Position numbers and translations under genes: made by a program
Notes under the pieces: model-generated
What the model was told of the DNA's origin: nothing
Seen by the model: the letters and a program-made list of their open reading frames with translations, nothing else
Database searches by the model: none
Shown here: positions 1 to 7,409 of the stretch, in pieces
Layout: every line of letters starts with the position of its first letter
Position numbering within the stretch: the first letter of the stretch is position 1
Assembly (NCBI RefSeq): GCF_030232585.1
Contig: NZ_JASPJX010000014.1
Location: 1 to 42,533, forward strand
DNA length: 42,533 nucleotides
From: Corynebacterium sp. MSK008
GTDB taxonomy: Bacteria; Actinomycetota; Actinomycetes; Mycobacteriales; Mycobacteriaceae
Direction: 5' to 3'

Positions 1-63
1 AAGCCCGCCCGCGCCGATGGTACTGCTCCCGGGAGGGAGTGGGAGAGTAGGTTACCGCCGACC
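1..63 (+). rRNA. rrf: 5S ribosomal RNA, 3' end only
   Basis: The first 63 bases match the 3' part of an actinobacterial 5S rRNA: a GCGCCGATGGTACTG block, then GGGAGAGTAG and a closing GTTACCGCCG. The 5' half and the 16S and 23S genes lie upstream of the window. A strong terminator follows directly, so this is the last gene of an rRNA operon read on the plus strand. The exact 3' end is uncertain by a few bases. Confidence 0.9.
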
Positions 64-79
64 CAACAACTTCACACCA

Positions 80-122
80 GGCACCCGCCACACAACCGTT
101 TGTGTGGCGGGTGCCCTTTTTT
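80..122 (+). terminator. rRNA operon rho-independent terminator
   Basis: A perfect 16-bp stem (80-95 with 100-115) closes a CCGT loop and is followed by a run of six T at 117-122. It sits about 17 bases after the 5S rRNA, as expected for the end of an rRNA operon. Confidence 0.95.
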
Positions 123-237
123 CATATGCCGGGCCCCAAGGCAAACACCGGGCGGGGCGGGACCTGCAAACTAGGGGGCACATTGGGGCCGCGGGGGCAG
201 CAGGCGCGGCCACGCTGTGCCCTCCTGTGGGGCGGAA

Positions 238-299
238 GTCGAGTACCGGTGGTCGAGTACACCCGCGTATACCGTTGCACTCGACCTCCGCTACTCGAC
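238..299. repeat. Inverted repeat of GTCGAGTA motifs, unit A
   Basis: The left arm (238-260) carries GTCGAGTAC twice, 14 bases apart. The right arm (277-299) carries the two complementary motifs. The 23-bp arms pair with three mismatches around a 16-base centre. No T-run follows, so it does not look like a terminator. Confidence 0.8.
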
Positions 300-456
300 C
301 ACCAACGCAGCCACGAAACCCCGGGGCCGGGCCTAGACTCCGCATTGCGGACAACCGGGGCGTAACCACCGGCGGGGTGTGACCTGTCAATAGGGGGCAC
401 ATAGGGGTCGCGGGGGCAGCAGGCGCTGCCACGCTGACGCCTCCTGCGGTGCGGAA

Positions 457-518
457 GTCGAGTACTGGACGTCGAGTACGCCCGCGCACACCGTTGCACT
501 CGACCTCCGCTACTCGAC
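457..518. repeat. Inverted repeat of GTCGAGTA motifs, unit B
   Basis: Second copy of the structure at 238-299. The left arm is 457-479 and the right arm 496-518, with the same motif spacing. The right arm is identical to that of unit A, while the left arm and centre have diverged. Confidence 0.8.
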
Positions 519-805
519 CAACAGCGCCACCACGAGGAAGCTCGCCGCATACCCAGGCGGGGCTGGTAGACGTTGACAACCACGATTCAACAGCCGCAGC
601 GACAGCACGCGGAAACCGGCCTGCTTTTCAACTTCTGCGAAACCATCCCTCCGCATTGCGGACAACCGGACCCCGCCCACCATTGGTGTCCACCCACGAC
701 AACCCGGGGCGTTGCCACCCGGTGGGGCGGGACCTGTCACCTGGGGGCGCATAGAGGCCGCGGGGCAGCACGCGCAGCCGCGATGACGCCTCCTGCGGGG
801 CGAAA

Positions 806-867
806 GTCGAGTACCGGACGTCGAGTACGCCCGCGCACACCGATGGGCTCGACCTCCGCTACTCGAC
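806..867. repeat. Inverted repeat of GTCGAGTA motifs, unit C
   Basis: Third copy, with left arm 806-828 and right arm about 846-867. The outermost right-arm motif has changed from GCACTCGAC to GGCTCGAC, but the two innermost and outer CTCGAC blocks are kept. Confidence 0.8.
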
Positions 868-1073
868 CAACAACGCACCCACAAAACCCCGGGACCGGTC
901 CAGACTCCGCATTGCGGACAACAAGAGTCGGCCCCATCATTGGTGCGCACCCACGAACTACAGATCGGGCCTGACTCCGCATTGCGGACAACCAGCCCAC
1001 CACCCATCATTGGGGCACACCCGCGAATTCTTCAAGGGAGTAGCTGACGATCTGCCCTCTCTTACCGGGTGCG

Positions 1074-1079
1074 TATAGT
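1074..1079 (+). promoter_or_regulatory. Candidate -10 box for the ABC exporter genes
   Basis: TATAGT lies 36 bases upstream of the ATP-binding protein start codon and fits the actinobacterial -10 consensus TAnnnT. No clear -35 box is seen. A ribosome-binding site GGAAGG lies between it and the ATG. Confidence 0.45.
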
Positions 1080-1114
1080 CCCGGAAGAGTGAATGGATAG
1101 GAAGGCGGACCTCG

Positions 1115-1921
1115 ATGGCTGAGACGGACGGGAACCCGGAGGCAGGTACACGCAGCGCGGAAACACCCAGCGCAGGAACACCCGAACCCACAGCGAGCGG
1201 GGTTGCGGCTCGGGCGGTAGGCTTGGTCAAAACGTACGGCAAGGGCGACACCGAGGTCAGTGCGCTCGACGGCGTGGATATCGAGTTCGGCCGTAACGAG
1301 TTCACGGCGATTATGGGACCGTCCGGGTCGGGTAAGTCCACGCTCATGCACGTCATGGCGGGCTTGGACTCCGCCACGAGCGGCGAAGCGTATATCGGCG
1401 AGACGGATTTATCCCAGCTCAACGACAAGGAGCTCACGGCTCTGAGGCGCGACCGTCTCGGGTTCATCTTCCAGTCCTTCAACCTGGTGCCCACGCTCAC
1501 CGCCGCTGAGAACATCGAGTTGCCGACGAATATCGCGGGTGGCAAGGTGGACCCCCAATGGTTCGAGGAGGTCACCCAAAGACTTGGCCTGGCGAAGCGC
1601 CTGGATCACCGTCCGGCGGAGCTGTCGGGAGGCCAGCAGCAGCGCGTCGCCTGCGCCCGAGCGCTGGTGAGCCGCCCGGAGCTCATTTTCGGCGACGAGC
1701 CGACCGGCAACCTGGATTCCAACGCGTCGCGTGAGGTCCTGGACATTCTCCGTACGTCGGTGGATAAGGATGGGCAGACGGTGGTCATCGTCACGCATGA
1801 CGCCCGAGCTGCGTCCTATGCCGACAGGGTGGTGTTCCTGCGCGACGGCAACATCGTCGACGAGATGCGCGGCCCGGACATGGATTCCATCCTCCGCGTC
1901 ATGGCTGGCATGGAGGACTAG
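1115..1921 (+). CDS. ABC transporter ATP-binding protein, MacB/LolD type
   Basis: This is the cytoplasmic ATPase of an ABC exporter of the MacB/LolD/FtsE subfamily. It would power the membrane protein encoded immediately downstream. The Walker A motif GPSGSGKST lies near residue 69, the signature [10 protein letters not shown] near residue 170 and the Walker B segment ending [10 protein letters not shown] near residue 195, followed by the switch histidine in VTHD. At 268 residues it is slightly longer than the usual 220-230 because of an unordered N-terminal extension of about 30 residues rich in Glu, Thr and Ala. The ATG at 1115 has a GGAAGG ribosome-binding site. The stop codon abuts the ATG of the permease, so the two genes are co-transcribed. 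Substrates of such actinobacterial pairs (peptides, lipids, drugs) cannot be read from the sequence. Confidence 0.95.
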   Translation: MAETDGNPEAGTRSAETPSAGTPEPTASGVAARAVGLVKTYGKGDTEVSALDGVDIEFGRNEFTAIMGPSGSGKSTLMHVMAGLDSATSGEAYIGETDLSQLNDKELTALRRDRLGFIFQSFNLVPTLTAAENIELPTNIAGGKVDPQWFEEVTQRLGLAKRLDHRPAELSGGQQQRVACARALVSRPELIFGDEPTGNLDSNASREVLDILRTSVDKDGQTVVIVTHDARAASYADRVVFLRDGNIVDEMRGPDMDSILRVMAGMED

Positions 1922-4450
1922 ATGGCCAACACGTTGACGAAGGTGTCGCTGCGCAACGTCGCGACGCACAAGTTGCGTCTCGCGCTGACGGTGCTGGCGG
2001 TTGTGCTCGGCACGGCGTTCCTGTCCGGTGCGCTGATGTTCACGAACATGCTGTCTGCCACGTTCGATTCGGCGGTGGATACGGCTCTCGAGGACGTGGA
2101 TGCGGTGGTGCGCCCGACTGAGGGCAGCATCGACAGGGACACGTTTGACGCGGTCAAGGAGGCCGAGGGTGTCGATCGGGTGAATGTGTTCGTGGATGTG
2201 CCTGTGGTCGTCGCTAGGCAAGATGAAGTTGCGATTCAGACGCAGCTTGGCACCGCCCGCCTCATGCCCTTCTATGGAGAGGATGAGGCTGTGGGGAGGG
2301 CGCCTGTGCTTATCGACGGCTCCGCTCCCACCGCCACCGGCGACATCGCCGTCAACGCGAATGGCGCGCGCAACTATGGCATCGAGATGGGCGAGAAGCT
2401 CATCGTGGTGGACAAGGACGGGCGCAACGAGTTCACCGTCACGGGGCTGTACGAGGACCCGCTGGCGCAGGAGACGTCGCTGGTGATGCGGGTGGGCGAG
2501 CAGGCGTACCTCGACGTGTACAGGGATGACGCGTCGGTGCCGGCGGTGACGGTGGATGGGGGACAGGGGGTCGTCGATAGGCTGAAACGCGATTTTCCTG
2601 AGTTGGAGGTGCGCGCGGGCGCGGATGTGGCGGAGGAGCTGTCCCAGCAGATCCGCGAGGGTTTGAGTTTTGTCAGCTACTTCCTGGTCGCGTTCGGTCT
2701 GGTGGGGCTTCTGGTGGGGACTTTCCTCATCGCGAACACGTTCTCCATGATCGTGGCGCAGCGCACACGCGAGTTTGCCTTGCTCCGCGCGTTGGGGGCG
2801 TCGCGCGGTCAGATCACGCGCTCGGTGGCGTTCGAGTCCGCGCTGGTCGGTGTGATTGGTTCCGCGCTCGGCGTCGCCGGCGACGTGGGGCTCGTGGCGC
2901 TGATCCGGGTGGCGATGGCGCGCTACGGCATGCCGCTGCCGGATGCGGGCACCGGGCTTTCCACGCGCGCGGTGGTGGTGCCGCTGGTGGTGGGCACGCT
3001 GGTGACCGTGCTGTCGGCGCTGGCGCCGGCTCGCAAAGCGGGGCAGGTCAAGCCGGTGGAGGCGATGCGCTCCAGCGAGGCCGCCACCCCGCAGCCGCTG
3101 CGCTGGCGCACGATCGCGGGCCTGGTCCTGGTCGCCGCGGGCGTGGCAGCAGCGGTGTACGCGATGGGCTGGGACGACGGGGCCACCGGCCGCCGCGCCG
3201 CCCTGGTGGGCGCGGCGGCGCTGGCCGCGATCACCGGTCTGTTCCTGGCCGGCCCGGCGCTGAGCCTGCCGGTGGTGCCGCCGCTGGGCCGGGTGATCGG
3301 GCTGCCGTTCGGGGCGGTGGGCACACTCGCGTCCACGAACACGCGCCGCAACCCGCGGCGTACCGCCACCACGGCCTTTGCACTGATGCTGGGTATCGCG
3401 CTGGTGACGGTGATTGGCATGCTGGGCGCGTCGATGAAGCGCTCGGTGGATGACGTCGCCACCAGCGAGGTTGCCGCGGACTTCGTGCTCTCCGGCCCGC
3501 AGAACGGGGTGTTCCCGCTGCCGGAGGACCTGCCGGAGCGCCTGGGTGCGGTGGACGGTGCCGGTGAGACGGCCGCTTACACCCAAGCGCCGATCACGGT
3601 GGGCGGGCATTTCGGCTACCAGCTCGGCGGCTTTGGTGTGACGGATGTGCTGCAGGGCGACCCGGCGGACCTGATTGCCCTGGATGTGGTTGAGGGCAGC
3701 TCCAGCTTGGATGGCAACACCGTCATCGCACCGGCGTCGCTGGCGCAGGAGCACGGCTGGCACGTCGGCGACACGTTGACGGTTGCTGGCCCCACCGGCG
3801 AGTCGGTCGAGGCCACACTGGGCGGGCTGTTTGAAACGTCGAATATCTTGCAGTCCTTCGTGGTCTCCGACGAGGCGGCCGCGGCCACGGGTGCGCGCGG
3901 CACGGGCCGGATCCTCATGATCGGCGTCAACAACGACGGCACCGTCGGCGAGACCCAGCTGCGCGCGAATCTCGAGGAAGAGGTGCGGCACGACATCGTG
4001 GTGCAGGTCCGCTCCACGCAGGACATGGCGGGCGAGGTCTCCGCGATGATCGACCAGATGCTGTTCATCTTGTACGCGCTGTTGTCGCTGGCGGTGGTGA
4101 TCGCGGTGCTGGGCATCGTGAACACGCTGACGCTGTCGGTGATTGAGCGGCGCCAGGAGATCGGTATGCTGCGCGCGGTGGGCACGCAGCGCCGCCAGGT
4201 CCGCACGATGATCACGCTGGAGTCGGTGCAGATGACCGTCTACGGGGCTGTCTTGGGCGTGCTGTTGGGGCTCGGTTTGGGGTGGGCGTTCCTCACCGTC
4301 CTTGAGGCAAAAGGCTTGACGACGATCATCGTCCCGTGGCCGCTCATCCTCACCGTCCTCGTAGGGTCGTTCCTGGTCGGCCTGTTGGCCGCGGTGTGGC
4401 CGGCGGGCAGGGCCGCGAAGACGCCGCCGCTGGACGCGATCGCGGAGTAG
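1922..4450 (+). CDS. ABC transporter permease with two FtsX domains
   Basis: This is the membrane part of the exporter whose ATPase is encoded just upstream; its ATG follows the ATPase stop codon without a gap. The 842-residue protein has an N-terminal membrane segment at about 17-40 and an extracellular MacB-like periplasmic-core region to about 240. A first FtsX domain with three membrane segments follows at about 255-375, then two membrane segments near 395-450. A second copy of the same plan begins near 480 (membrane segment, extracellular region) and ends with a C-terminal FtsX domain at about 700-835. This duplicated architecture, with roughly ten membrane segments, is common in Gram-positive bacteria where one chain replaces a MacB dimer. 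The gene ends five bases before the convergent fluoride-channel gene, with no room for a separate terminator. Confidence 0.93.
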   Translation: MANTLTKVSLRNVATHKLRLALTVLAVVLGTAFLSGALMFTNMLSATFDSAVDTALEDVDAVVRPTEGSIDRDTFDAVKEAEGVDRVNVFVDVPVVVARQDEVAIQTQLGTARLMPFYGEDEAVGRAPVLIDGSAPTATGDIAVNANGARNYGIEMGEKLIVVDKDGRNEFTVTGLYEDPLAQETSLVMRVGEQAYLDVYRDDASVPAVTVDGGQGVVDRLKRDFPELEVRAGADVAEELSQQIREGLSFVSYFLVAFGLVGLLVGTFLIANTFSMIVAQRTREFALLRALGASRGQITRSVAFESALVGVIGSALGVAGDVGLVALIRVAMARYGMPLPDAGTGLSTRAVVVPLVVGTLVTVLSALAPARKAGQVKPVEAMRSSEAATPQPLRWRTIAGLVLVAAGVAAAVYAMGWDDGATGRRAALVGAAALAAITGLFLAGPALSLPVVPPLGRVIGLPFGAVGTLASTNTRRNPRRTATTAFALMLGIALVTVIGMLGASMKRSVDDVATSEVAADFVLSGPQNGVFPLPEDLPERLGAVDGAGETAAYTQAPITVGGHFGYQLGGFGVTDVLQGDPADLIALDVVEGSSSLDGNTVIAPASLAQEHGWHVGDTLTVAGPTGESVEATLGGLFETSNILQSFVVSDEAAAATGARGTGRILMIGVNNDGTVGETQLRANLEEEVRHDIVVQVRSTQDMAGEVSAMIDQMLFILYALLSLAVVIAVLGIVNTLTLSVIERRQEIGMLRAVGTQRRQVRTMITLESVQMTVYGAVLGVLLGLGLGWAFLTVLEAKGLTTIIVPWPLILTVLVGSFLVGLLAAVWPAGRAAKTPPLDAIAE

Positions 4451-4455
4451 GGGGC

Positions 4456-4809
4456 TTACCCGAACCCGTACACGCCGACCGCCGAGGCCGTGATGGCGGC
4501 GAGGGCGGTGCCCACCCCGTATTTCACGGCGAGGACGAATTCGCCGCTTTCGACCATCTCGCCGAGTTGGCGCGCGAGCATGGACAGGGTGGACAATGCC
4601 CCGGCGAAGCCGACGCCGATGCCGACGCGCCACACGCCCGGCGCCGCCGCCGCGAACCCGATCACTGCGGCGGCCGAGACGTTCGCCGCAAACGTGGACG
4701 CAAGCGGGCTGTGGATCTGGCGCATGAGCAGCCAACGGGCGAACCCGCCCAGCATGCCGCCGATGAACACGGCCGCAACTCCGATGAGCAGGGGCAGCAG
4801 GTTAGGCAT
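4456..4809 (-). CDS. crcB: CrcB/Fluc fluoride channel subunit (A-type, second pair)
   Basis: A 117-residue member of the CrcB/Fluc family of small dual-topology fluoride exporters with four membrane segments. Family features kept are the GG...R motif at 21-25 (GGFAR) and the conserved Asn at 43 (AAN). The helix-3 break appears as GFAGALSTLSML near residues 68-78. The two phenylalanines that normally line the fluoride path (TTFSTF pattern) are both leucine, at 75 and 78. The ATG at 4809 is chosen because upstream residues are Pro/Gly-rich and not family-like. It overlaps the preceding crcB gene by 8 bases. It is a paralogue of the gene at 5172-5540. The missing pore residues make normal fluoride conduction doubtful. 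Confidence 0.88.
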   Translation of the reverse strand: MPNLLPLLIGVAAVFIGGMLGGFARWLLMRQIHSPLASTFAANVSAAAVIGFAAAAPGVWRVGIGVGFAGALSTLSMLARQLGEMVESGEFVLAVKYGVGTALAAITASAVGVYGFG

Positions 4810-5152
4810 GTCGGCGCCCCCGGGTGGCGTCGCCGGCCATCCAGGCCAGGGTGGCGGTGGTGAGGCTGAGCACAATGATGAACCCGGCCCACACCGGAGA
4901 ATCCGACACCGCGGTCAGGGACACCGCGGACAGGGTGGAAAACCCGCCGAGGAAGCCCACGCCCCAGAATGGGCCGGGTTGGAACAGGCCCATGGCGAAG
5001 CAGGCGACGAGGTTCACCGCAGAGATCACGGTCAGTGCGAGCGCTTCGGGCGTGGTGGGGTTGACCCAGATCAGCACGATGTAGCGCGCGACAGCTCCAA
5101 GCCCCGCGCCCAGCGCCACGGAAAGGCCGGTTGTTAGGTCATCGAACTGCAC
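4802..5152 (-). CDS. crcB: CrcB/Fluc fluoride channel subunit (B-type, second pair)
   Basis: A 116-residue CrcB/Fluc protein. The family motifs are GAVAR at 19-23, the Asn at 47 in AVNLVACFAMG, and GFLGGFSTLSAVS near 67-78. In the pore position pattern TTFSTF the first Phe is Leu74 and the second is Val77, so both pore phenylalanines are lost. It is about half identical by eye to the B-type protein at 5533-5871, sharing the CFAMGLF and GFLGGF blocks. It starts 19 bases after the stop of the upstream crcB and overlaps the next gene by 8 bases, so it is part of one transcript. In tandem Fluc pairs the two proteins are thought to form a heterodimer. Confidence 0.88.
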   Translation of the reverse strand: MQFDDLTTGLSVALGAGLGAVARYIVLIWVNPTTPEALALTVISAVNLVACFAMGLFQPGPFWGVGFLGGFSTLSAVSLTAVSDSPVWAGFIIVLSLTTATLAWMAGDATRGRRHA

Positions 5153-5171
5153 ATTTGTCCACCTTAGCGCC

Positions 5172-5540
5172 CTATCCGGCGAAGGCGCGAAGGCCCCAGC
5201 GCATGCCGAACCAGGCGGCGACGATGCCCAGCACCGCGGTGCGCAGGGCGTAGCGCAGGGCCTGACGGTGCCGCCCGGCGGTGATCAGGTCGCCGAGCTC
5301 GCGGGCGAAGGTGGACCAGGTGGAAAGCGCCCCTGCGAACCCGGCGCCGAGCCCGATCTGCCACGCGATTGGAGCGGTGGCGGCGAAACCGGCGATGGTG
5401 CAGGCGACGGTGTTGGCGGCGAAGGTGGCGGCGCGGGCGTTTTCAATCAGCCGGGTCAGGCCGTAGCGGGACATGCCGCCGAGCACGCCGCCGGCGAACA
5501 CCACCGCGAGCGTGAGTGCCAATCCGAGCCAGCTAGCCAT
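5172..5540 (-). CDS. crcB: CrcB/Fluc fluoride channel subunit (A-type, first pair)
   Basis: A 122-residue CrcB/Fluc protein with four predicted membrane helices. It has the GGMSR motif at 21-25, Asn43 in AANTVAC, and the helix-break segment GFAGALSTWSTF ending near residue 78. At the two pore positions it has Trp75 in place of the first Phe but keeps the second, Phe78. Its partner upstream keeps only the first Phe, so the two chains are complementary. It overlaps the partner by 8 bases, exactly the overlap seen in the second pair. This supports duplication of a whole two-gene unit. The role is export of fluoride across the cytoplasmic membrane. Confidence 0.92.
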   Translation of the reverse strand: MASWLGLALTLAVVFAGGVLGGMSRYGLTRLIENARAATFAANTVACTIAGFAATAPIAWQIGLGAGFAGALSTWSTFARELGDLITAGRHRQALRYALRTAVLGIVAAWFGMRWGLRAFAG

Positions 5541-5871
5541 GGCGCCGCTCCCGGAGGGTGTGGCCGAGAAGGTAGGAGACTATAGACGTAGCAAAGCTAA
5601 GTGCAACGATGACCAGCGCGACGATCGCATCCGACTGCATTGCCGCCACCGAAATCGCGGAGAAGGTGGTAAAACCACCGAGGAACCCCGCGCCCCACAG
5701 CGGGCCCGGTTTGAATAGGCCCATGGCGAAGCAGCCTGCGATGTTGACGGCGAAGGTCAGTGCGAGCGCCGCCGTGGACCCGGGTGCGGCATATAGGAGC
5801 ACAAGATGCCTGACGACGGCCCCAAGGCCCGCCCCGAGCCCAACCGTGAGTGCTGTCCGGAATGTGTCCAC
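5533..5871 (-). CDS. crcB: CrcB/Fluc fluoride channel subunit (B-type, first pair)
   Basis: A 112-residue CrcB/Fluc protein and the first of four such genes on this transcript. The motifs are GAVVR at 17-21, Asn43 in AVNIAGCFAMG, and GFLGGFTTFSAIS with Phe70 at the first pore position and Ile73 at the second. It starts ten bases after the stop codon of the amino-acid symporter, so the transporter and the channels probably share one mRNA. Fluoride genes in other bacteria are often preceded by a fluoride riboswitch, but there is no space for one here and none is evident upstream of the symporter. Confidence 0.92.
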   Translation of the reverse strand: MDTFRTALTVGLGAGLGAVVRHLVLLYAAPGSTAALALTFAVNIAGCFAMGLFKPGPLWGAGFLGGFTTFSAISVAAMQSDAIVALVIVALSFATSIVSYLLGHTLRERRHG

Positions 5872-5881
5872 GGCTGGCAGT

Positions 5882-7300
5882 CTAACGCCAGTCCATTTCC
5901 TGGCGTTCCACGAAGTCGGCGACCTCTTCCGGCGTCTTAGTCAGCTTCGGGTCCCAGGCGAGGTACTCGCGGGTCTCGCGCACCACCAAGCCCGACAGAA
6001 TGAGCAAGCCGATGAGGTTCGGAATGGCCATCAGCCCGTTGGACAGGTCGGAGAACGTCCACGCCAGCTCCAACGACGCCACCGCGCCGACAAACGACAG
6101 GGCAGTGAAAAACATGCGGTAGGGGATGGAGGCCCAGTCGCCGAACAGCGCCACGATGGCGCGCTCGCCGTAGTAGGACCAGCCCAGGATGGTGGAAAAC
6201 GCGAAGAAGATCAGGGCGACGGAGACGATCAGGCTGCCCCATTCGCCGGGCAGGGCCGTCTCGAAGGCGGTGGCGGTCATGATGGCGGCCTGGTCGCGGC
6301 CCATGTCCCAGGTGCCGGCGGTGACGATGACCAGGCCGGTGATGGTGACCACGAGGATGGTGTCGATGAACGTCTGGGTCATGGACACCAGCGCCTGGCG
6401 CGCCGGGTGCTGCGTTTTCGCAGCCGCGGCGGCGATGGCGGCGGAGCCCATGCCGGACTCGTTGGAGAAAATGCCACGGGCCACACCGAACTGGATGGCC
6501 AGCATGATGCCCGAGCCGACAAAGCCGCCGGTGGCCGCGGTGCCGGTGAACGCGTCGGTGAAGATGGTGGCGATGGCCTCCGGCACCCGGTCCGCCATGA
6601 GCACCAGCGCGGTGATGCCGCCGCCGACATAGATGACGATCATCAGCGGCACGAACGCGGCGGTGATCTTGCCGATGCCCTCGATGCCACCGAGCACGGC
6701 CGCGCCGACGGCGAAGAAGATGATCACGCCGGCGACGTTGGCGCTGATGCCGAAGGCATCGTTCATGCCCGCGGCGATCGAGTTGCCCTGGGCGAGGTTG
6801 CCGATGCCGAAGGAGGCGAAGATGGTGAACAGGGTAAACGCCGCGGCGAGGAACTTGCCGAAGCCACCGCCGACACCGGTTTTTAAGTACTCGTGGGGCC
6901 CGCCCTGCTGCTTGCCCTTCTTGTCGGTGGTGCGGAAGCGGACACCGAGGTAGGCCTCGGAGTACTTCGATGCCATGCCGACGATGCCGGTGAGCCAGAT
7001 CCAAAACAGCGCGCCGGGCCCGCCGATGGAGATCGCGGTGGCCACGCCGACGATGTTGCCGGTGCCCACCGTGGCGGCCAGGGCGGTGGTCAGCGCCTGG
7101 TAGTTGGAGATGTCGCCCGCGCCTTCCTCGGACTTGTCCACGAACGCGTGGCGGGTGGCGCGGCCGAGGGTGCGGAACTGGATGCCGCGCAGGCGGATGG
7201 TGAGGAACAGGCCGGTGCCCAGCAGCAGGGGGATGAGCAGGAACGGTCCCCAGACGAAGGTGGAGATGGCACTGAGGATGTCGTTCAAGGTGTCAGCCAT
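5882..7300 (-). CDS. Alanine/glycine:cation symporter family protein
   Basis: A 472-residue integral membrane transporter of the AGCS family, which imports small neutral amino acids such as alanine or glycine with sodium. Diagnostic blocks are GTGNIVGVATAISIGGPGAL near residue 98 and the WLTGIVGMASKYSEA segment after it. Other blocks are FSNESGMGSAAIAAAAA near 280 and GWSYYGERA near 378. About eleven hydrophobic helices can be seen. The ATG at 7300 faces a divergent, unusually AT-rich region shared with the phosphoglucomutase gene. Downstream it is tightly linked to four crcB genes. The substrate is inferred from the family only. Confidence 0.93.
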   Translation of the reverse strand: MADTLNDILSAISTFVWGPFLLIPLLLGTGLFLTIRLRGIQFRTLGRATRHAFVDKSEEGAGDISNYQALTTALAATVGTGNIVGVATAISIGGPGALFWIWLTGIVGMASKYSEAYLGVRFRTTDKKGKQQGGPHEYLKTGVGGGFGKFLAAAFTLFTIFASFGIGNLAQGNSIAAGMNDAFGISANVAGVIIFFAVGAAVLGGIEGIGKITAAFVPLMIVIYVGGGITALVLMADRVPEAIATIFTDAFTGTAATGGFVGSGIMLAIQFGVARGIFSNESGMGSAAIAAAAAKTQHPARQALVSMTQTFIDTILVVTITGLVIVTAGTWDMGRDQAAIMTATAFETALPGEWGSLIVSVALIFFAFSTILGWSYYGERAIVALFGDWASIPYRMFFTALSFVGAVASLELAWTFSDLSNGLMAIPNLIGLLILSGLVVRETREYLAWDPKLTKTPEEVADFVERQEMDWR

Positions 7301-7409
7301 GCCGAATAGTAAAACATACAGTCAGGTGAATAATATATAGGTGGCAGGAAATACATTCACGGGCGATGATGGTGGAAAGGACTCTGCCTGAGACACAAGG
7401 AGCATTCCC
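7301..7409. promoter_or_regulatory. Divergent AT-rich promoter region, AGCS symporter / pgm
   Basis: This 109-base region between two divergently read genes contains an AT-rich core (AATAATATATAGG at 7329-7341) that stands out in a high-GC genome. TATATT and TATTAT hexamers can serve as -10 boxes on either strand. A ribosome-binding site AAGGAGC precedes the pgm ATG. I see no fluoride riboswitch in it. Confidence 0.45.

Larger units (their letters stand above)
339..1026. repeat. Four dispersed copies of a TCCGCATTGCGGA palindromic module
   Basis: TCCGCATTGCGGACAAC occurs at 339, 650, 906 and 976, always in the same orientation. The core is a 6-bp perfect inverted repeat around one T. The last three copies are followed 15-25 bases later by a second shared block, CATTGG(T/G)G, and then CACCCACGA or a close variant, so the module is about 50 bases long. 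It resembles a repeated operator or a short mobile repeat. No binding protein can be named from the sequence. Confidence 0.8.
151..1028. repeat. Three-copy intergenic repeat array after the rRNA operon
   Basis: The roughly 940 bases between the rRNA terminator and the ABC transporter promoter contain no convincing gene. Open frames here are shadows of GC-rich repeats with no ribosome-binding site and no family resemblance. The DNA is instead built from a repeated unit: unit A starts at 151, unit B at 371 and unit C at 721. Each begins GG(C/T)GGGG, runs through GACCTG and a (T/G)GGGGGC(A/G)CAT block, then a GC-rich stretch, then a long imperfect inverted repeat of GTCGAGTA motifs. Units A and C end with the palindromic TCCGCATTGCGGA module; unit B is separated from its copy by about 110 bases of unrelated sequence. 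Function is unknown. A protein-binding array, a mobile repeat family or a recombination hot spot are all possible. Confidence 0.85.

Noticed and set aside
52..1010. Several long open frames on both strands after the 5S gene
   Set aside because: They are Arg/Pro-rich shadows of GC-rich repeats, overlap each other in all frames, have no ribosome-binding sites and repeat the same peptide words because the DNA repeats.
1409..4735. A 1108-residue frame on the minus strand opposite the ABC permease
   Set aside because: It is rich in His, Arg and Gln, the pattern expected from the antisense of a GC-rich gene. The plus strand carries a clear FtsX-type permease.
7301..7409. Fluoride riboswitch before the symporter/crcB unit
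   Set aside because: The minus-strand sequence lacks the conserved riboswitch core and pseudoknot pairing that I can recognise; the region is simply AT-rich.
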